Origin: Liolophura sinensis
Taxonomy: Eukaryota > Mollusca > Polyplacophora > Chitonida > Chitonidae
DNA length: 64,000 nucleotides
Direction of reading: 5' to 3'
Assembly (NCBI RefSeq): GCF_032854445.1
Contig: NC_088295.1
Span: forward strand, 39,481,385 to 39,545,384
Within the stretch, counting starts at the first letter, position 1. The number at the start of each line of letters is the position of its first letter. Below the pieces are notes generated by a model, which was not told where the DNA came from, made no database searches, and saw only the letters and a program-made list of their open reading frames with translations. This document shows, piece by piece, positions 12,006 to 24,190 of the stretch. A program made the translations under genes and the position numbers.

Positions 12006-13194
12006 ATTCAACACGCGTCAGCAATCTGTCGTCTGCTCTTCACAGAAGCGCCCTCTTTTTACGTTTCCCAAGGGAGATCACTCTCAGCTCCCAAATTCTG
12101 CTTTCTGCCACGCAACTTGCTCTACATGCTTTCGAATTCAAGTACATCATTACTTATCCCAACAGTCAAATATTTTCTTATTCTTGAAACCATGACTTAC
12201 ACATCTAGGAATACAGCTGATGCATATACTCTTGGAAAATACTTCATGATTAATATTTTGCATTATAAAGTATGTAGGCCAACCAACAAGGGGCCAGACA
12301 CTAAGCCACACAATACTTCCTCCAAATAAATTACCTGACATATCTGAAAGCCATATACGGATCTGTATGTCCTCATGAAGGAACAATATCTCTATATACA
12401 GTATATATGTATCTCCAGACTGCCAAAACCCAATTTCAAAATTTACACTAGCAAGATATGTACACATAGTTCAGTGGGTGAATAAGGTCTGTGACTCCTT
12501 ACTAAGAGCGTGTTCAAACCCGGCCTTTATCAGACAATATGTAGACTGTGTAGACTTGGTAACAATATGTCATTCAAATCCACATGTGTGTCACACGTAT
12601 TAAACGCCGGTTGAGATGTCACTCTATTCAGAAATTGTAGCTTTTTCCTCAGCAAAGCAGGCCAGCTGTACTTTCCTAACTTTGTCTAGCAGGTCTGGCA
12701 TTGAACATCAATCAATTAAAGCTGATACAGTTTACAAAGTAAGCTTACCAGTAGCTGAAAAACTGTCACAGGCTATCCCTGAAGTTTCAGTCCTAAGCAA
12801 CAAAGGAATTCCATCGTTAATTAATTATTGAAACACTGTTCATATGATGTCCATCTATATAACTACTAAAAAGAATGTCTTCGACAAAACAGGAAAAAGT
12901 CTGACTTGTAGTGTTATATCAGGGCACTTTTCTGAGCAGATTATGTTTTAAATCCATTTTCATGTACCCTTTGATATCAACGAGATCTTACATACAGACT
13001 AGTTAGACCACTTGTGGACAGGTATAGGGGAAACCAACAGGGGTCTGCATCATCACAGAACTGTACCTCTGCCCTTTACTTATTTGATTGTTGCATAACA
13101 CCACTCTGAAGAATTTGTCTATTTTTCATGGCAACCAGTACCCTAATGTTTCAGCCTTTTCCCATATGACAGAGCAACTTAAAGTACAATTTTA

Positions 13195-13353
13195 TTGTTT
13201 TTAATTTGATATTGGATGCAAAACTACATTTCTTGGATTAGCCAATGTCAGGGCTTCACAAAAAATAATTTTATCAGTCTACACAGAACATTGCCCTCAG
13301 AATTTGCTTGAATAAACACCTTGCAAACATGTGAAAAGTTTGAAGATTTACAG
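13195..13353 (-). repeat. SINE-like family C, copy 1
   Basis: Shares about 155 bases with 30790-30953, including ATCAGTCTACACAGAA, GAATAAACACC and TTTACAGT. A third, inverted copy is at 17960-18180. It lies just downstream of the MRPS31 poly(A) signal. Confidence 0.75.
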
Positions 13354-13666
13354 TATTATGGATGGAGGAAACCTGGGTGCCTGGAGTACACTAGTAACCT
13401 TTAGCAAGTTACCAATGAACCTTCCCACAAATTATGGACATTGTGGTCTTCATTGAATGTTAAACTGTATGAACAGGCATCGTCACTGCTTATTAGGCAG
13501 TGCGGCCCATTGCTATCAGATGTCTATCAGTCAAATTCTGCACATAATTAAGACAGCGCAAAATTCCAATGTTTCAGATACATAACACAGTTATCACAAA
13601 TCAGTTAATTTGTTTCTTAAACAAAATCCAGTAATCCAAAATCCAATCATTTTCTTTTCATGGTAA

Positions 13667-13672
13667 TTTATT
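13667..13672 (-). terminator. MRPS31: Poly(A) signal of MRPS31
   Basis: AATAAA on the minus strand, about 160 bases past the stop codon at 13830. It is the first canonical signal seen. Confidence 0.6.
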
Positions 13673-13829
13673 AAAACTAAAGCACAAATCTTCAAAATTG
13701 ATCACAATCCACATCCTTTAAAGTCCACGTACTTTTCACAGATCCTGGCCAACCAAGGTTTCTTTATCCCTGTTAACCCCAGCTCTATACTTTTCTACAG
13801 CACACATGATGAACTCTCTCTGAGAGACA

Positions 13830-16800
13830 CTACTGAATGTTTGATGAATCGATAGTTTCATCCAATATGTGTTTTTTGTCTCTGAAGTAGTCTCTAAACC
13901 ACTGGATATGTTCTCTCTTCTGAGGAACCGACAAATATGGGTTTTTGGACAGTCCTGTTGTCACCAGTTCCATGAAATGTCTAACTGGACCTTTCTGGGG
14001 AAAGTCTTCAAGAAGGTCATCGAAAAACACATGGTCCTGGAATCCATATTTAGCTTCTTCATACATTCCTAATAAAATGAGAAGAAAATAAATATGTTAC
14101 CCTGACAAGACATCTTCAAGGAAACAGACATGCAAAGTTAGCATGTTACAAAATATCTCTGCTGACAGGATTTTCCTTTTTTTTTTTTATTCTGTCCATA
14201 AAGGACAGCAACAAAAAGAGATAAAGAAATCAGATGTTTTTGACGAATCAATTACTATACAGAACTCAAAATCTGTATGGTCTGATCTGGTTGAGACTAA
14301 GTCACAAACACCAAGGTCAGTTTCACAACATAAAATGAATCATATAACACAGCAACTCCATGTACATGTACAATGAATGTAACATGTGCCACAACAACGT
14401 AAAGGAACTAGTACCTTGTTCATTATTTATTGGGAACTGCCACAGCTTTCCCTCATTTGTCAGCTGTATCATTTCTTCAAAAGCATTGGTGGGAGGCGTC
14501 CTTGTCAGTTTCTCCAGTTCTTCTCTTTCTACAACATCCCAGAGACTCTCTTCTGCCAAATAAACAATCCTGAGAATTAGCCAGACATGTGTTATAAATG
14601 CTTTATTATCTTATAACAATGCTATCTGTGAACACATACAAAGGTGGCTCAAACTGGTTCAACCAGCATGTTGCTTTGAGATGCCTTATCGGCTGTCTTC
14701 AGTGTTGTGTTCTTCTGTGAATGTGTTTCAAGGTCCCTGTCACCAGAACCTGTTTGATGTATACCTTTAATCTAGAGACTATGATTCTGAAGGCCATTGG
14801 TTCAATTCCTAAGGTTAACCTTGAATTTGGTCCCACTACTTCAACAGTCTGCTTTGGTGGCCTGATGATTAGAGTGTCCACCTTGAAGTCGGGAGACCCA
14901 GGTCTGATAATACCAAAGACTTCAAAAATGGTACTTGCTGTTTTCTCCCTTGCACTCAGCACTGAGAGGTTAGAGCAAGGAAACATGACTGGTTGGCTCG
15001 GTGTGAGTATAATGTGACTGGGTGAAGTAGGAGTATAATGTGACTAGGTGGGGTGTCATATCTGGTGTAACATGGACTCACCCTCCACAAGAAGGCACAT
15101 TATGTGTACACGCACCCAATGACTCATTGTCGTCATCTGACTGAAAAGTTGTTAACAACAACGTTAAACCCCAAGCAAATATACATACAATACTTCAACA
15201 TGTTTTCCCACTTTGTGTTCCAGGTCAAAAGAGACTCAAGACTTGCAAGTTCCTTCAGGTATCCCTGATCATGAAAAAGATGCATGTTAAACCTGGATAA
15301 AACTTTACTGGATTCTTTTAACCATGTGAATCTCCAATATCTTAACATATCATTCCCTAAAGGCACTGTGCCGACGTCATCTACATGAAGTCTAGACTTC
15401 CAGTGCTTGTATTTATCAAACCTCTTTAAGACTTAAAGTCAAAAATTCAAAACACAGCTGCAAATAAAATGTTTCATTTTAGAAAGCTAAAAAATTGTTA
15501 ACTGATTCTTTACTCCGGAACAATGTACCAACAACAATTTTAGATCTTTCCTGTTCTGAGTTTGGCTTATAAAGACTTGCAATTTATGTTTTGAGTCTTA
15601 AGCTGCTTCAAAAATACAAGCCTTGGTGTCTACTGACATGTATCTGACTTTGAGTGGACAATCAAATGTTACATTGACCATAAACTCACTGAAGTCGCTA
15701 TCTTAGAAACGTGGCCAAAGATTGACTTTTTTGCCTTAGTTACCTCCCCTTGCAGTGTAGACGACGGGAGATGTTTATTAAACTTTAAGTGTCACACAGG
15801 GTATGGTGCTGTAATTATGCAGCCTACCATGTAACCTCTGTTATGCTGTACAGATCGTTGGGTATTATAAATACTTCATTATACATTATCAATAGAAAAA
15901 GAAGACCATATCTGATTTACTGGACTTATAATTCACCTTCAATGTATCATATCACTGACGTGTGCGATCCACGAGTGAACAATGTGGAAATCTGCCTCAG
16001 TTGTACGTTATCTCATCGGGCAGTGATGCATTTCTCCTCATACACTTGTAGTTCTCTTTTAGCGACATTTTTCGGGAAATGTATGGCGAGGAGGTTTAGC
16101 TAGGGTTCAAATGCAACTCATTTTTGTATTTAGTTGCACCAGCTTAAAAATTCTGTATTTCTTTCATAGTATGTCCCATTATCACTCTGGTGCAATGCAT
16201 TTGGCCAATCATGCTGGATGGTGTACAAATCGTTTTGCAAAAGAGTAATAATTTCCAAAACAAAAAAAAAAAAAAGATATACCTGTGACTTGTAGACTAA
16301 CTTCCTGGTTATCTGACTTCTTTGAAAAGATACCAAGACCTGGTCCCTCAAACAGGGCTTTGCTGAAAATAAAAGACATAGCATTTTATTAGCCCTCAGA
16401 AGACTTCATGTTATGGCATATGCATCTACCGGATATGCAGGTGAATCTAGCAGGCTTCATACACATGAAAGTGTCAAACATTTAGGAGAAATTTCGAGGA
16501 CAATAAATAAATTTAAAATGATTGCAATTTTGATACGACATATTGAAATCAGTCTAAAATTGAAATCAGTCTAAAAATTATGAATCTTTGATCTGTATCA
16601 CTTCAAGCATCCATAATTCAATATTCTGAAATCAGCAACAAAGCCTCATCTGAAGGTCAATGTTAGTGGTCATGGCCTGTGGTTTAACAAAAGTGCATGA
16701 AGTGATTCACAAAATGGCACCACCTTCCTTCAGAACTGAAAACATATTTACTAGAAGTTATAGATTCAAAAGATAGACTCAAAATTAGAACTTCCACTGC

Positions 16801-19501
16801 TCACAGGCTTCGGTGCCAAGAAGCAGCCTACCCAGCTCAACAGTGAAGTGCTACATAAACTTTGGTGGAGACTGTTTGCCTTCCACCAATATGACAAAGC
16901 TTTGTATGAGAAACGATGGTGGTTTAATGAGGCATCATTAAATTAGATGACATCATATATGTGTGTTTAAGTTAGAAAGACTTGAGTAAAGAGTCAAAAC
17001 AAAAATCAAACAAATCAATTACTCAAAGTTACAGAAAGAGCTGTTTTTCACATGGCTCGCATTAAAAATGTTTTAGAGGTGGCATTTTTTTATGAGCGGA
17101 TTAAGGAGGAACACATGTTGCACTACTCACTGAGAAAAACTTCCCCTGCCATCTTGAGTACGAGGTTGCCATCCCCTAGAACCAGCTTTTAATGGACTTC
17201 CTGTTCAACAGATAATGGTAAACAATTTCAAAATTATTTTGCAGAAGTATTCCACTGCCATGTTAGGTTAACAGTAGCTATTTGACATACATGTGTGCAA
17301 GTTTCACATGTTGGACATACCAAAACTAATCTTTTAAAAAGCAGCCACATATTCTAAAAACAGTCTACTCAAATGTCAGTCACATTTGTATAATAACTAA
17401 TGTCAAGAGATAGCAGTGCAACTTGTTCTTTACTACAAACTGGAAAGATCTAGATTAAAAATACTTAGTACTTTGTCTGTCTCGTTGGGCCTTCTCAATC
17501 TTCATCCCAGAAAACAGGTCCCTGCAAGTAAATAAATAACACAAAAAGTCATCCTGAAATTACCTTCATTCTTACGGTACTATGGTATTTCACACGTAAA
17601 AGGGAATGCCAGTACCTCATTAATTCAGTCATCATTCTAACAATGTAATTCAATTTGAACTGACTACAAACAAAAGTGATCATGTCATTAAAATAAATAC
17701 ACATTTTGTAAATGCGCATGCACAAGTTCATAAACACAGTACATCATTAAAATTTACATCTTTATCAATCAAACCTGGTACAGTACAGTAAGAGGTTAGT
17801 GTTGTCTGTGTCAAACAGGTGGTACATGATTAATCAAACAGCTATTGCTATGCTGAATCCATGGATCAATGGTTAGTTTTCTCATCTAATGTAAGGCTCA
17901 AAGAGCCAGGCTTGGTGGCTTTATGCAGTGGCCTGGTTTATTTCCAGGATGGTTGCTATGTGCCCTTCAAATCCGATGGTGTGAAATCTGGTCTAGGTGG
18001 TGATTTACTATGACAGATCCTCAATTACAGTAATTCTTCAACCTTTTTGCAAGTTTGCCAAGTGTTTCTTAAAGCATACTTTGAAGGCATTTTCCTGTGC
18101 TGAAATAAAATTACACTTCTTGTGAAGCCCAGAAACTGGTCAATCTCAACAACGTAGTTTTGTCTCCACAAGTAATGATGTGCATATGTTACACTGCAGT
18201 TGCCCTTTCATACGTAAAATGTTGAGGAAATAGGGTATATGGATGATGCAAAATCAACTGATGAAAATTACAGTACATGCATATTCAACACAAGTTATCG
18301 CAATTTCAACTGTGATATACAAAGGCATATTGTAAAATTAAATTTGTTTTCCGGAGTCATATTTACCCCAGACTTGGCACTGGTTTTGAGTCACCAGTGT
18401 CGGACTCTGATGGTACAGAGGGTGTGGAGTGAATCCTCAGTTGTGACAGCAAGTCTGAAGCAGTTTTCTCTGCATCACCAGGGAGTGAGTCGGCAACATT
18501 TTGGACAGCGTCTTTCAGATCAGGATCAATGTCACCGCTGCAAAAATAACAGAGATTCTGAAAGACTGAATAACTTATAATGGTTTAATGCCACATCTGC
18601 AATTTTTCAGCCATATAATGGCAAAACAGAGATTGTGAGACACTGATTCAATATCATACAACATTCAAAACGCTGACAAATATCTGCATAAACCACATAA
18701 TCTGGCAGGCAAAATGCACATTATCTACATAAAACCTACACACCAGTGCTTGATGAAAACCTACCCCAAAACAAAAAAACGATTACTGATAGGTTTTGGT
18801 TCTTGTACTAGTACAGAAGTAGCAATTTTAAAGGTTTTAATAGGGATCGCGGAGAAAAGACAACGGGGGGTAATTTGGGGCTAAGATACCATGGTGGATG
18901 TCATTTCCTTTTGCTTGCCAACTTTCTGATACATAATCTTCTCATGCTACTTACTCTGCATTATTATTTTCAGATCCACTGTATTTCTTCGACTTGGACT
19001 TCCAGCATACAACTGTTGTATGCAAAAGCCTGAACACAGAAGGTTTCACTTGTGCTGCTCGACAGGAAAGCCTAAAATGAAAAGACTGCATGATCATTTT
19101 TGATAGAAGCTCTTTAAAATAGAAACAATTTATTTATTTATTTGATTAGTGTTTTACACCAAACTCGACAATATTTCTCTAACATGATGGCAACCCGAAT
19201 TATAATGGAAAGAAACAGGGCAGATCCTTGGGGAAACCCACAACCATCCTCAGGTAGCTCAGCGTGGCAGAAAACTTTATATTTGGACACACTTACTCTT
19301 GCTGTTTAACAATCCTGTAGGATACTTAGTAAAATTCTGGGAAACTCTTACACATCCTCGACAAAGATTTAGCCAGAATTTGAAATCTGGCCGTCTCATT
19401 TCCAAACTTCTCCTATTTTCCCTGATCCCACCGTATGCAGTCCAAGCCCTGGGAACCAGGATAACCAAGTATCTAGCCTCATAATAGAAGACAGCAGCCA
19501 T
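13830..19501 (-). CDS. MRPS31: Mitochondrial small ribosomal subunit protein mS31
   Basis: A subunit of the mitochondrial 28S ribosome. Exons, high to low: 19297-19501 (tentative start exon), 18955-19054 or -19071, 18367-18537, 17465-17521, 16283-16362, 14415-14552, 13830-14068 (stop at 13830). With the tentative first exon and a CAG acceptor at 19055, the frame closes throughout and gives about 329 residues, against roughly 395 in human. Family matches: [20 protein letters not shown] in exon 18367-18537; LWDV plus GFEEMIQ-like [20 protein letters not shown] in 14415-14552; and [20 protein letters not shown] in the last exon. The C-terminal block is the most conserved part of mS31. The N-terminus is basic (FRLLHTTVV), fitting a mitochondrial targeting region. 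The first exon could instead be an unrelated open frame beside a SINE. Confidence 0.93.
14848..15176 (+). repeat. SINE family B, tRNA-headed copy
   Basis: The tRNA-like head reads GGTGGCCTGATGATTAGAGTG (box A-like) followed by GGGAGACCCAGGTC. The 3' part reads TCGTCATCTGACTGAAAAGT then CAACGTTAAACCCCAAGC. A second copy lies at 23120-23472 on the other strand. It sits in an MRPS31 intron. The 15133-15366 minus-strand open frame overlapping its end is not an exon. Confidence 0.82.
17960..18180 (+). repeat. SINE-like family C, copy 2
   Basis: Inverted relative to 13195-13353 and 30790-30985. A GGTCTAGGTGGTGA tRNA-like head is followed by TTACAGTAATTCTTCAACC and, further on, GTAGTTTTGTCTCC. In an MRPS31 intron. 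Confidence 0.65.
19127..19268 (-). repeat. SINE family A, truncated copy
   Basis: Reverse orientation: TTTATTTATTTGATTAGTGT tail, then ACACCAAACTCGACAATATT and GGGGAAACCCACAACCATCC. The tRNA head is missing. Confidence 0.75.
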
Positions 19502-19527
19502 TTCGGACACTTGAAATCAGAAGAATA

Positions 19528-19742
19528 TTTCACTTATACGACGGCGGCCAGCATTATGGTGGGAGGCTAGCCGGGCTGAGCCCGGGGGAAACCCATGAAC
19601 ATCCGCAGGTTGCTGAAAGACCTTCCCACATACAGCCGGAGAGGAAGCCAGCATCAGCTGGACTTGAACTCACATTGGTGAGAGAATGCTGGGTCATCAC
19701 ACTGCGCTAGCGTGCTAACCAACTGAGCGACAGAGGCCCCCC
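19528..19742 (-). repeat. SINE family A, copy with tRNA head
   Basis: Read on the minus strand it starts GGGGCCTCTGTCGCTCAGTT then GGTTAGCACGC (box A) and GTGAGTTCAAGTCC (box B). A body GTGGGAAGGTCTTTCAGCAA follows, then CCACCATAATGCTGGCCGCC and GTCGTATAAGTGAAATATTC. Its 3' A-rich tail is cut. It lies just upstream of the tentative MRPS31 first exon. Confidence 0.9.
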
Positions 19743-20478
19743 ACCTCATCGTTTAATTTAAGTGAACTACATGGGGAGTAGCACTAGCTTCCTCTGTCAT
19801 TATGAAGAAGGAAATGACAAGCCTTCGAATCAATGTCATCTTTACAACTGCCACTTCAGTTAAGCTCTGCAAGTACATGCTTTCTGGTTTTGTTTTATCC
19901 CAATTGCTAGGGACTAAATCATCCATTGTATATCACCACCGAAAGGATGAGGCTCAGTGAGAGTTACAGGTAGTCTGGCTCTGTTTATTACTAGTCTGCA
20001 GTACAATACGTCGTCTCTCTGAGTAAGTTTAGTTTTATGTGGATGTACAAGGGGTAACAACCCTGGCCGACTTCGACACACATTTGTTTCAGCAATCCAC
20101 TAGCTCTACAAATTAACTAAAATATGAACTGTTTCATAAATTGGTCTTACAACTGACAACCAGATAGTCCTCTAAGCAAAACACGGATTGGCATAATGAC
20201 TGTTGTTCTGGGTAAAATAATCTGACATTGATAATAAAATTATCGGCATCTCGCTCGCGTAGGAGCTGACATCTTGAAACAGTCCGCAGATAATTTTGTA
20301 CCTACAATTGTTGGATGTTTTTAGAATTTTTATATTTACATTATTGCACATATATAATCATTGTGCTATTAAATAAAATAAGTAAAAAAATTTCTGTTCT
20401 GAACAAAAAGTTTGAAATTTGAACTAATCATAAGAGTGGTATTTCCAGTGGTTGTAACCCTACTTTATTATAGTATGT

Positions 20479-20488
20479 GTCACATGAC
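20479..20488. promoter_or_regulatory. E-box/M-box (GTCACATGAC) upstream of OSTM1
   Basis: GTCACATGAC lies about 115 bases before the OSTM1 ATG at 20603. It matches the MiT/TFE (MITF, TFEB, TFE3) M-box/CLEAR type of site. In mammals Ostm1 is an MITF-controlled gene, from literature knowledge. Use here is inferred from sequence and position only. Confidence 0.45.
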
Positions 20489-20602
20489 CAGCCTGTCGTA
20501 GGAAAGGAATATGACTTTGTCAGCTGTTTGTTACGAAACAAATCTCTGGTACTTCTGGTACAGAGATGTTCCGCGATTAAATTGAATGATTAGAGAAAGG
20601 AC

Positions 20603-23600
20603 ATGGCCATTTGTAGTTTGAATACTTTTGCCAGTTGGTGTTGTTTATTGGCCGCTTTTGTAACAGGGGAGTCTGGCAATACTTTGGACTCTTCTTGGGA
20701 ACAACAACAACATGATCTTCACGGGATGTTGAGAAAACAACTCGACTTTCCTTATGAGGATTCAAGCTTTTTCACTTTCAGTGATATGGAGAAGATAGTT
20801 GGCGGAAATATGACTCCGCCATTTGTTGTTAGTGATACATGTAAAGCGTATTTACTTGCTTATAGTTCAAATGCCTCAGACTTCGTTCATTGTGCCATTA
20901 GATACGCCAGGCCGTTCAGATTTTGTGGTTCTTGTGTGGTACCATACACTAAAGCCATCAATCTATACTGCGATATTGTGAAGGTATGTATTACTACATG
21001 TATATGTATGGTTACCAGACAATGAAGCTTTAAGTGGTCGCTGAGATAACAAGTTTAGTCTGAGTACACTGACATTGGGTTGGGAATTATTTGGATGTGC
21101 CATATTCATGGCTGCTCAACCTACAGTCAGAGACCCACAATGTTGTCTAAATGGTGAGGAACAGGTAACGGCCAGAATAAGCTCTCCACTTTCCTCTAGC
21201 TGGTTGAATCCATGTAGTAACAGCTCCCTTTCCATTCACCACACAAAGTTACATGTGAAATGACACCTAATTGGATTATCATTACAAGAATATGCTGTTG
21301 GGCTGACAAACTCGGCAATGCAAAATGTATATTCAGCCTGGCAAGTACTGTAAAATCTTGCCTTTTAGCTGCGTTGGTTTGCAGGATCCCCCACCCTGTC
21401 TCGTCCATGTCTGTGTGAACTTGTGGGTCTCCTGAAATGGCGACTCTGCTTATAACACAGCAGTTACCCCGCTTACACGTGGTATGTAACATCTCTCATG
21501 CAATTCAAAAACAAAGTGAATCACCATCTTTGCTTTTCTTATCATGGTGTGCATTTTTGACTCTTGTTTTCTACAGAAAGGTGATGGGACCTGTAACCGT
21601 CAACTTCTTAACTCAGACAGGATACACCTGCTCACCCAAACAAATGCTTACATGCAAACCTTGTGGGAAACCTCTGATTGTGATAGTAAGTGCAGTACAC
21701 AATATTTTTGTTACCGTCAAATAGATATGGCATTACTATATGAAAGTGATGTGCATTCACCTTCTGCATCGCATGAACTACCCAATATGTAGTTAACAAA
21801 TAAAGGCTCCAAGTAAAGGCATTACAACAGCCCATTGATGTCTGTTGTTGTCCTCATGAAGGGTCAAAGATATACATTTGAATAGAAAGGTTTAGCTATT
21901 AGAGGACAAAATAATTGCTGAGTTTACACAAGAAAAGATTTGTTCATAACGTACTTGGTAACAGTTTGTAAAATAATCTTGTTAGTTTTCATGTGCATTT
22001 TTTAAGTGGAACGTAACGTAAGCCATGCAGTTTTATTGGGTCTGTTATTCCTTGTTTATATCAGTAAATTGTTTTCTTAAATCAGTAAATTTTTTTTTCT
22101 TTCCTTCTTCTTTTGCAGGCTGCTTCAGTTCAGTTGTGGAACATGAAGATGGAAGTGTGGACTTCGAAATTGAAAATAAAACCATGATATTCCTAGAGCT
22201 GTACAATGAGACTGGAACATGTATGAATGTTACTGACCAGGTAATTTGGTATTGAAAATTCAGTGTTATATTTACACCAGATGTACTCCTTTGCATTTTA
22301 TTCTATTGAATAATACCTCAGCATGGTTACAGTTTTGGTTTTCAGTATTAGGCAGATGACCTTAGATTATAGGCATTGAGAACTGATAATTGGTGTAAAA
22401 GCTGGATAAGACTTTGTGACATTAAGTGCTTTTGGCATGTATTTTTTATGTAATATGGGGAAGGAGTGGGGGCGACGGTGAAATGGCCTTTGTAAGAACC
22501 TAGAACAACAGCCAGATATAGCTGGGTATATTTGGCTCTCATGAACGGGCTTTTGTCTTCATTGTTATCAGGAGCTGGAAGATTTCACGCATTGGGCTAA
22601 CGGCAGCAATAGCTCAGTCTGCAAGGAATGTGAAGATTCCTATCGAAGACTGAATCAGCATTTTAACTCCATATTGAAAATTTCTCAAAACCATGTGTGT
22701 ATGGATGTGGTTGACATTGTAAGTATGAATAGCCAGGGTTGAAACTGTGCAAACCAAATACATTGGTACCTCGTTATAATGCCTGGTTTTGAACTAACAC
22801 CACTTTAACAGTATAGCGAGTTTGGCGGTACAATGAGGATCTGTATATTATGTACAGTAAAACATAATATGTGCATCCATAATGTAATCATGCTTATGGT
22901 TTTTCATTACAAAAGAGATATCAGATAAGACATGCTGCATGATTATAGATAGAAAAAATAAATTTATAAAACAGAAGTGTACAAATTCTACAGGTATATG
23001 TCAAGTGCAATGGTCTGTGACATATCACGTTGGCACGTTTAAGTGGTGCACTTATGAGATAAATTTAAGTGAAAAAGAAAAAAAGCCCTTGTACCCATTT
23101 AAAGTTGTGTAGAATTTGGAGTGAGTGAGTGCTTGGGGTTTAACGTCGTTCTCAACAATTTTTCAGTCATATGACGATGAAGGAATCATTAGGGTGCATG
23201 TACGTGTAATGCGCCTCCTTGTTGCAGGATGGATTTCCACCGCTCTTTTATTTAGTGCTGCCTCACTGAGACGACTTACCGAAGGCAAGCAAGCCGCCCC
23301 GCCCGAGCCATTATACTGATACGGGTTGCACTATCCCCTTCATGCTGAACGCCAAGCGAGGAAGTTACAACTTCCTCTTTTAAAGTCTTAGGTGTGACTC
23401 GATCAAGGATTGATCCTGGATCTACCGGTCCCGAAGCGGACGCTCTACCAACTGTGCTATCCGGGCCGGTATGTAGAATTTGGAAGATTTAGTACAGGTT
23501 ATAGTATACAGCTAACTTAATATATTTTCTTTCATTGTGGCTTAAAATCTGCAGTTTTTCAGAGAATTGCTGCTAGTATGTTCATGTAGACTTGTTTATA

Positions 23601-24190
23601 CCTTCAGATGAACTACACCCGTCAGATGTGGAGTCAGTATTTCAACTGCTCACATAGAACAGGGGACATGCTGCCAATCCTCTGCCTGACTGCAGTCTTT
23701 TGCCTCTGTCCTGTCATCTTCTATGTTGGCAATAGAATACACGGGGAACCAGACTCAAACAGACTAAAAATTGCGAAGCGTAAGTGTAGGAGTAAAATTT
23801 TATAAATTATATCACTCCCCTGAAATCTTTACCCTGTCTCACCATCCGTTACTTTAAATGCCAATCAAATAAATGACAGGTTTGCAGAATGTCCAGAAAT
23901 GTATACACGCAGCCATAGCTGTGAACACGAGTGGTCATGGCAGAGTGGTCATGGCAGAGTGGTTAAGATGCTTGCACCAATCACAAGGACATACATATAT
24001 GAGAAATTCCTGAGTATGGCATTTAACAACAATCATATAGGTAAATAAATATAATTGTAGACTAAAGAATGTTTCTAATTTTTGAACAGAAAAACGGTTC
24101 CCAAGGTTTCGACGACATCGAAACTATGGATCAGCACCAATACACACAGAAATCATTCTACCAGCCCCAACCACAAATAGTACGAACTGA
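20603..24190 (+). CDS. OSTM1: Osteopetrosis-associated transmembrane protein 1
   Basis: OSTM1 is the heavily glycosylated beta subunit of the lysosomal ClC-7 chloride/proton exchanger. Exons 20603-20983, 21577-21685, 22119-22240, 22572-22718, 23608-23779, 24090-24190 give a closed frame of 343 residues (human about 334). Visible parts: a hydrophobic signal peptide (LNTFASWCCLLAAFVTG); a cysteine-rich lumenal domain with many N-glycosylation sequons (NMT, NAS, NET, NVT, NGS, NSS); conserved spacing such as YARPFRFCGSC, CKECEDSYRRL and MNYTRQMWSQYFNCS; one membrane span (ILCLTAVFCLCPVIFYVG); and a short basic cytosolic tail (KRFPRFRRHRNYGS). The first ATG is used because it directly precedes the signal peptide. 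It is head to head with MRPS31. Identification is strong. Confidence 0.96.
23120..23472 (-). repeat. SINE family B, full tRNA-headed copy
   Basis: On the minus strand: GGCCCGGATAGCACAGTTGG and TAGAGCG (box A), GATCCAGGATCAATCC (box B), a long body with AGAGGAAGTTGTAACTTCCT, and an end with TTGTTGAGAACGACGTTAAA then CCCCAAGCACTCACTCAC. It occupies OSTM1 intron 4. It is a SINE, not a tRNA gene: the acceptor stem has no partner. Confidence 0.88.
23930..23990 (+). repeat. Short tRNA-like fragment with internal duplication
   Basis: GTGGTCATGGCAGA occurs twice in tandem (about 23931-23958), followed by GTGGTTAAGATGCTTGCACC, which resembles a tRNA box A region. In OSTM1 intron 5. Probably a SINE remnant. 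Confidence 0.45.

Noticed and set aside
15133-15366. Minus-strand frame considered as an MRPS31 exon
   Set aside because: Exons 16283-16362 and 14415-14552 join directly in phase, and this frame overlaps a SINE end.
23400-23472. tRNA-like sequence with box A and box B
   Set aside because: It continues directly into a SINE body, and the acceptor stem ends do not pair as in a real tRNA gene. The same applies to the heads at 14848, 19720, 49205, 59343 and 59762.
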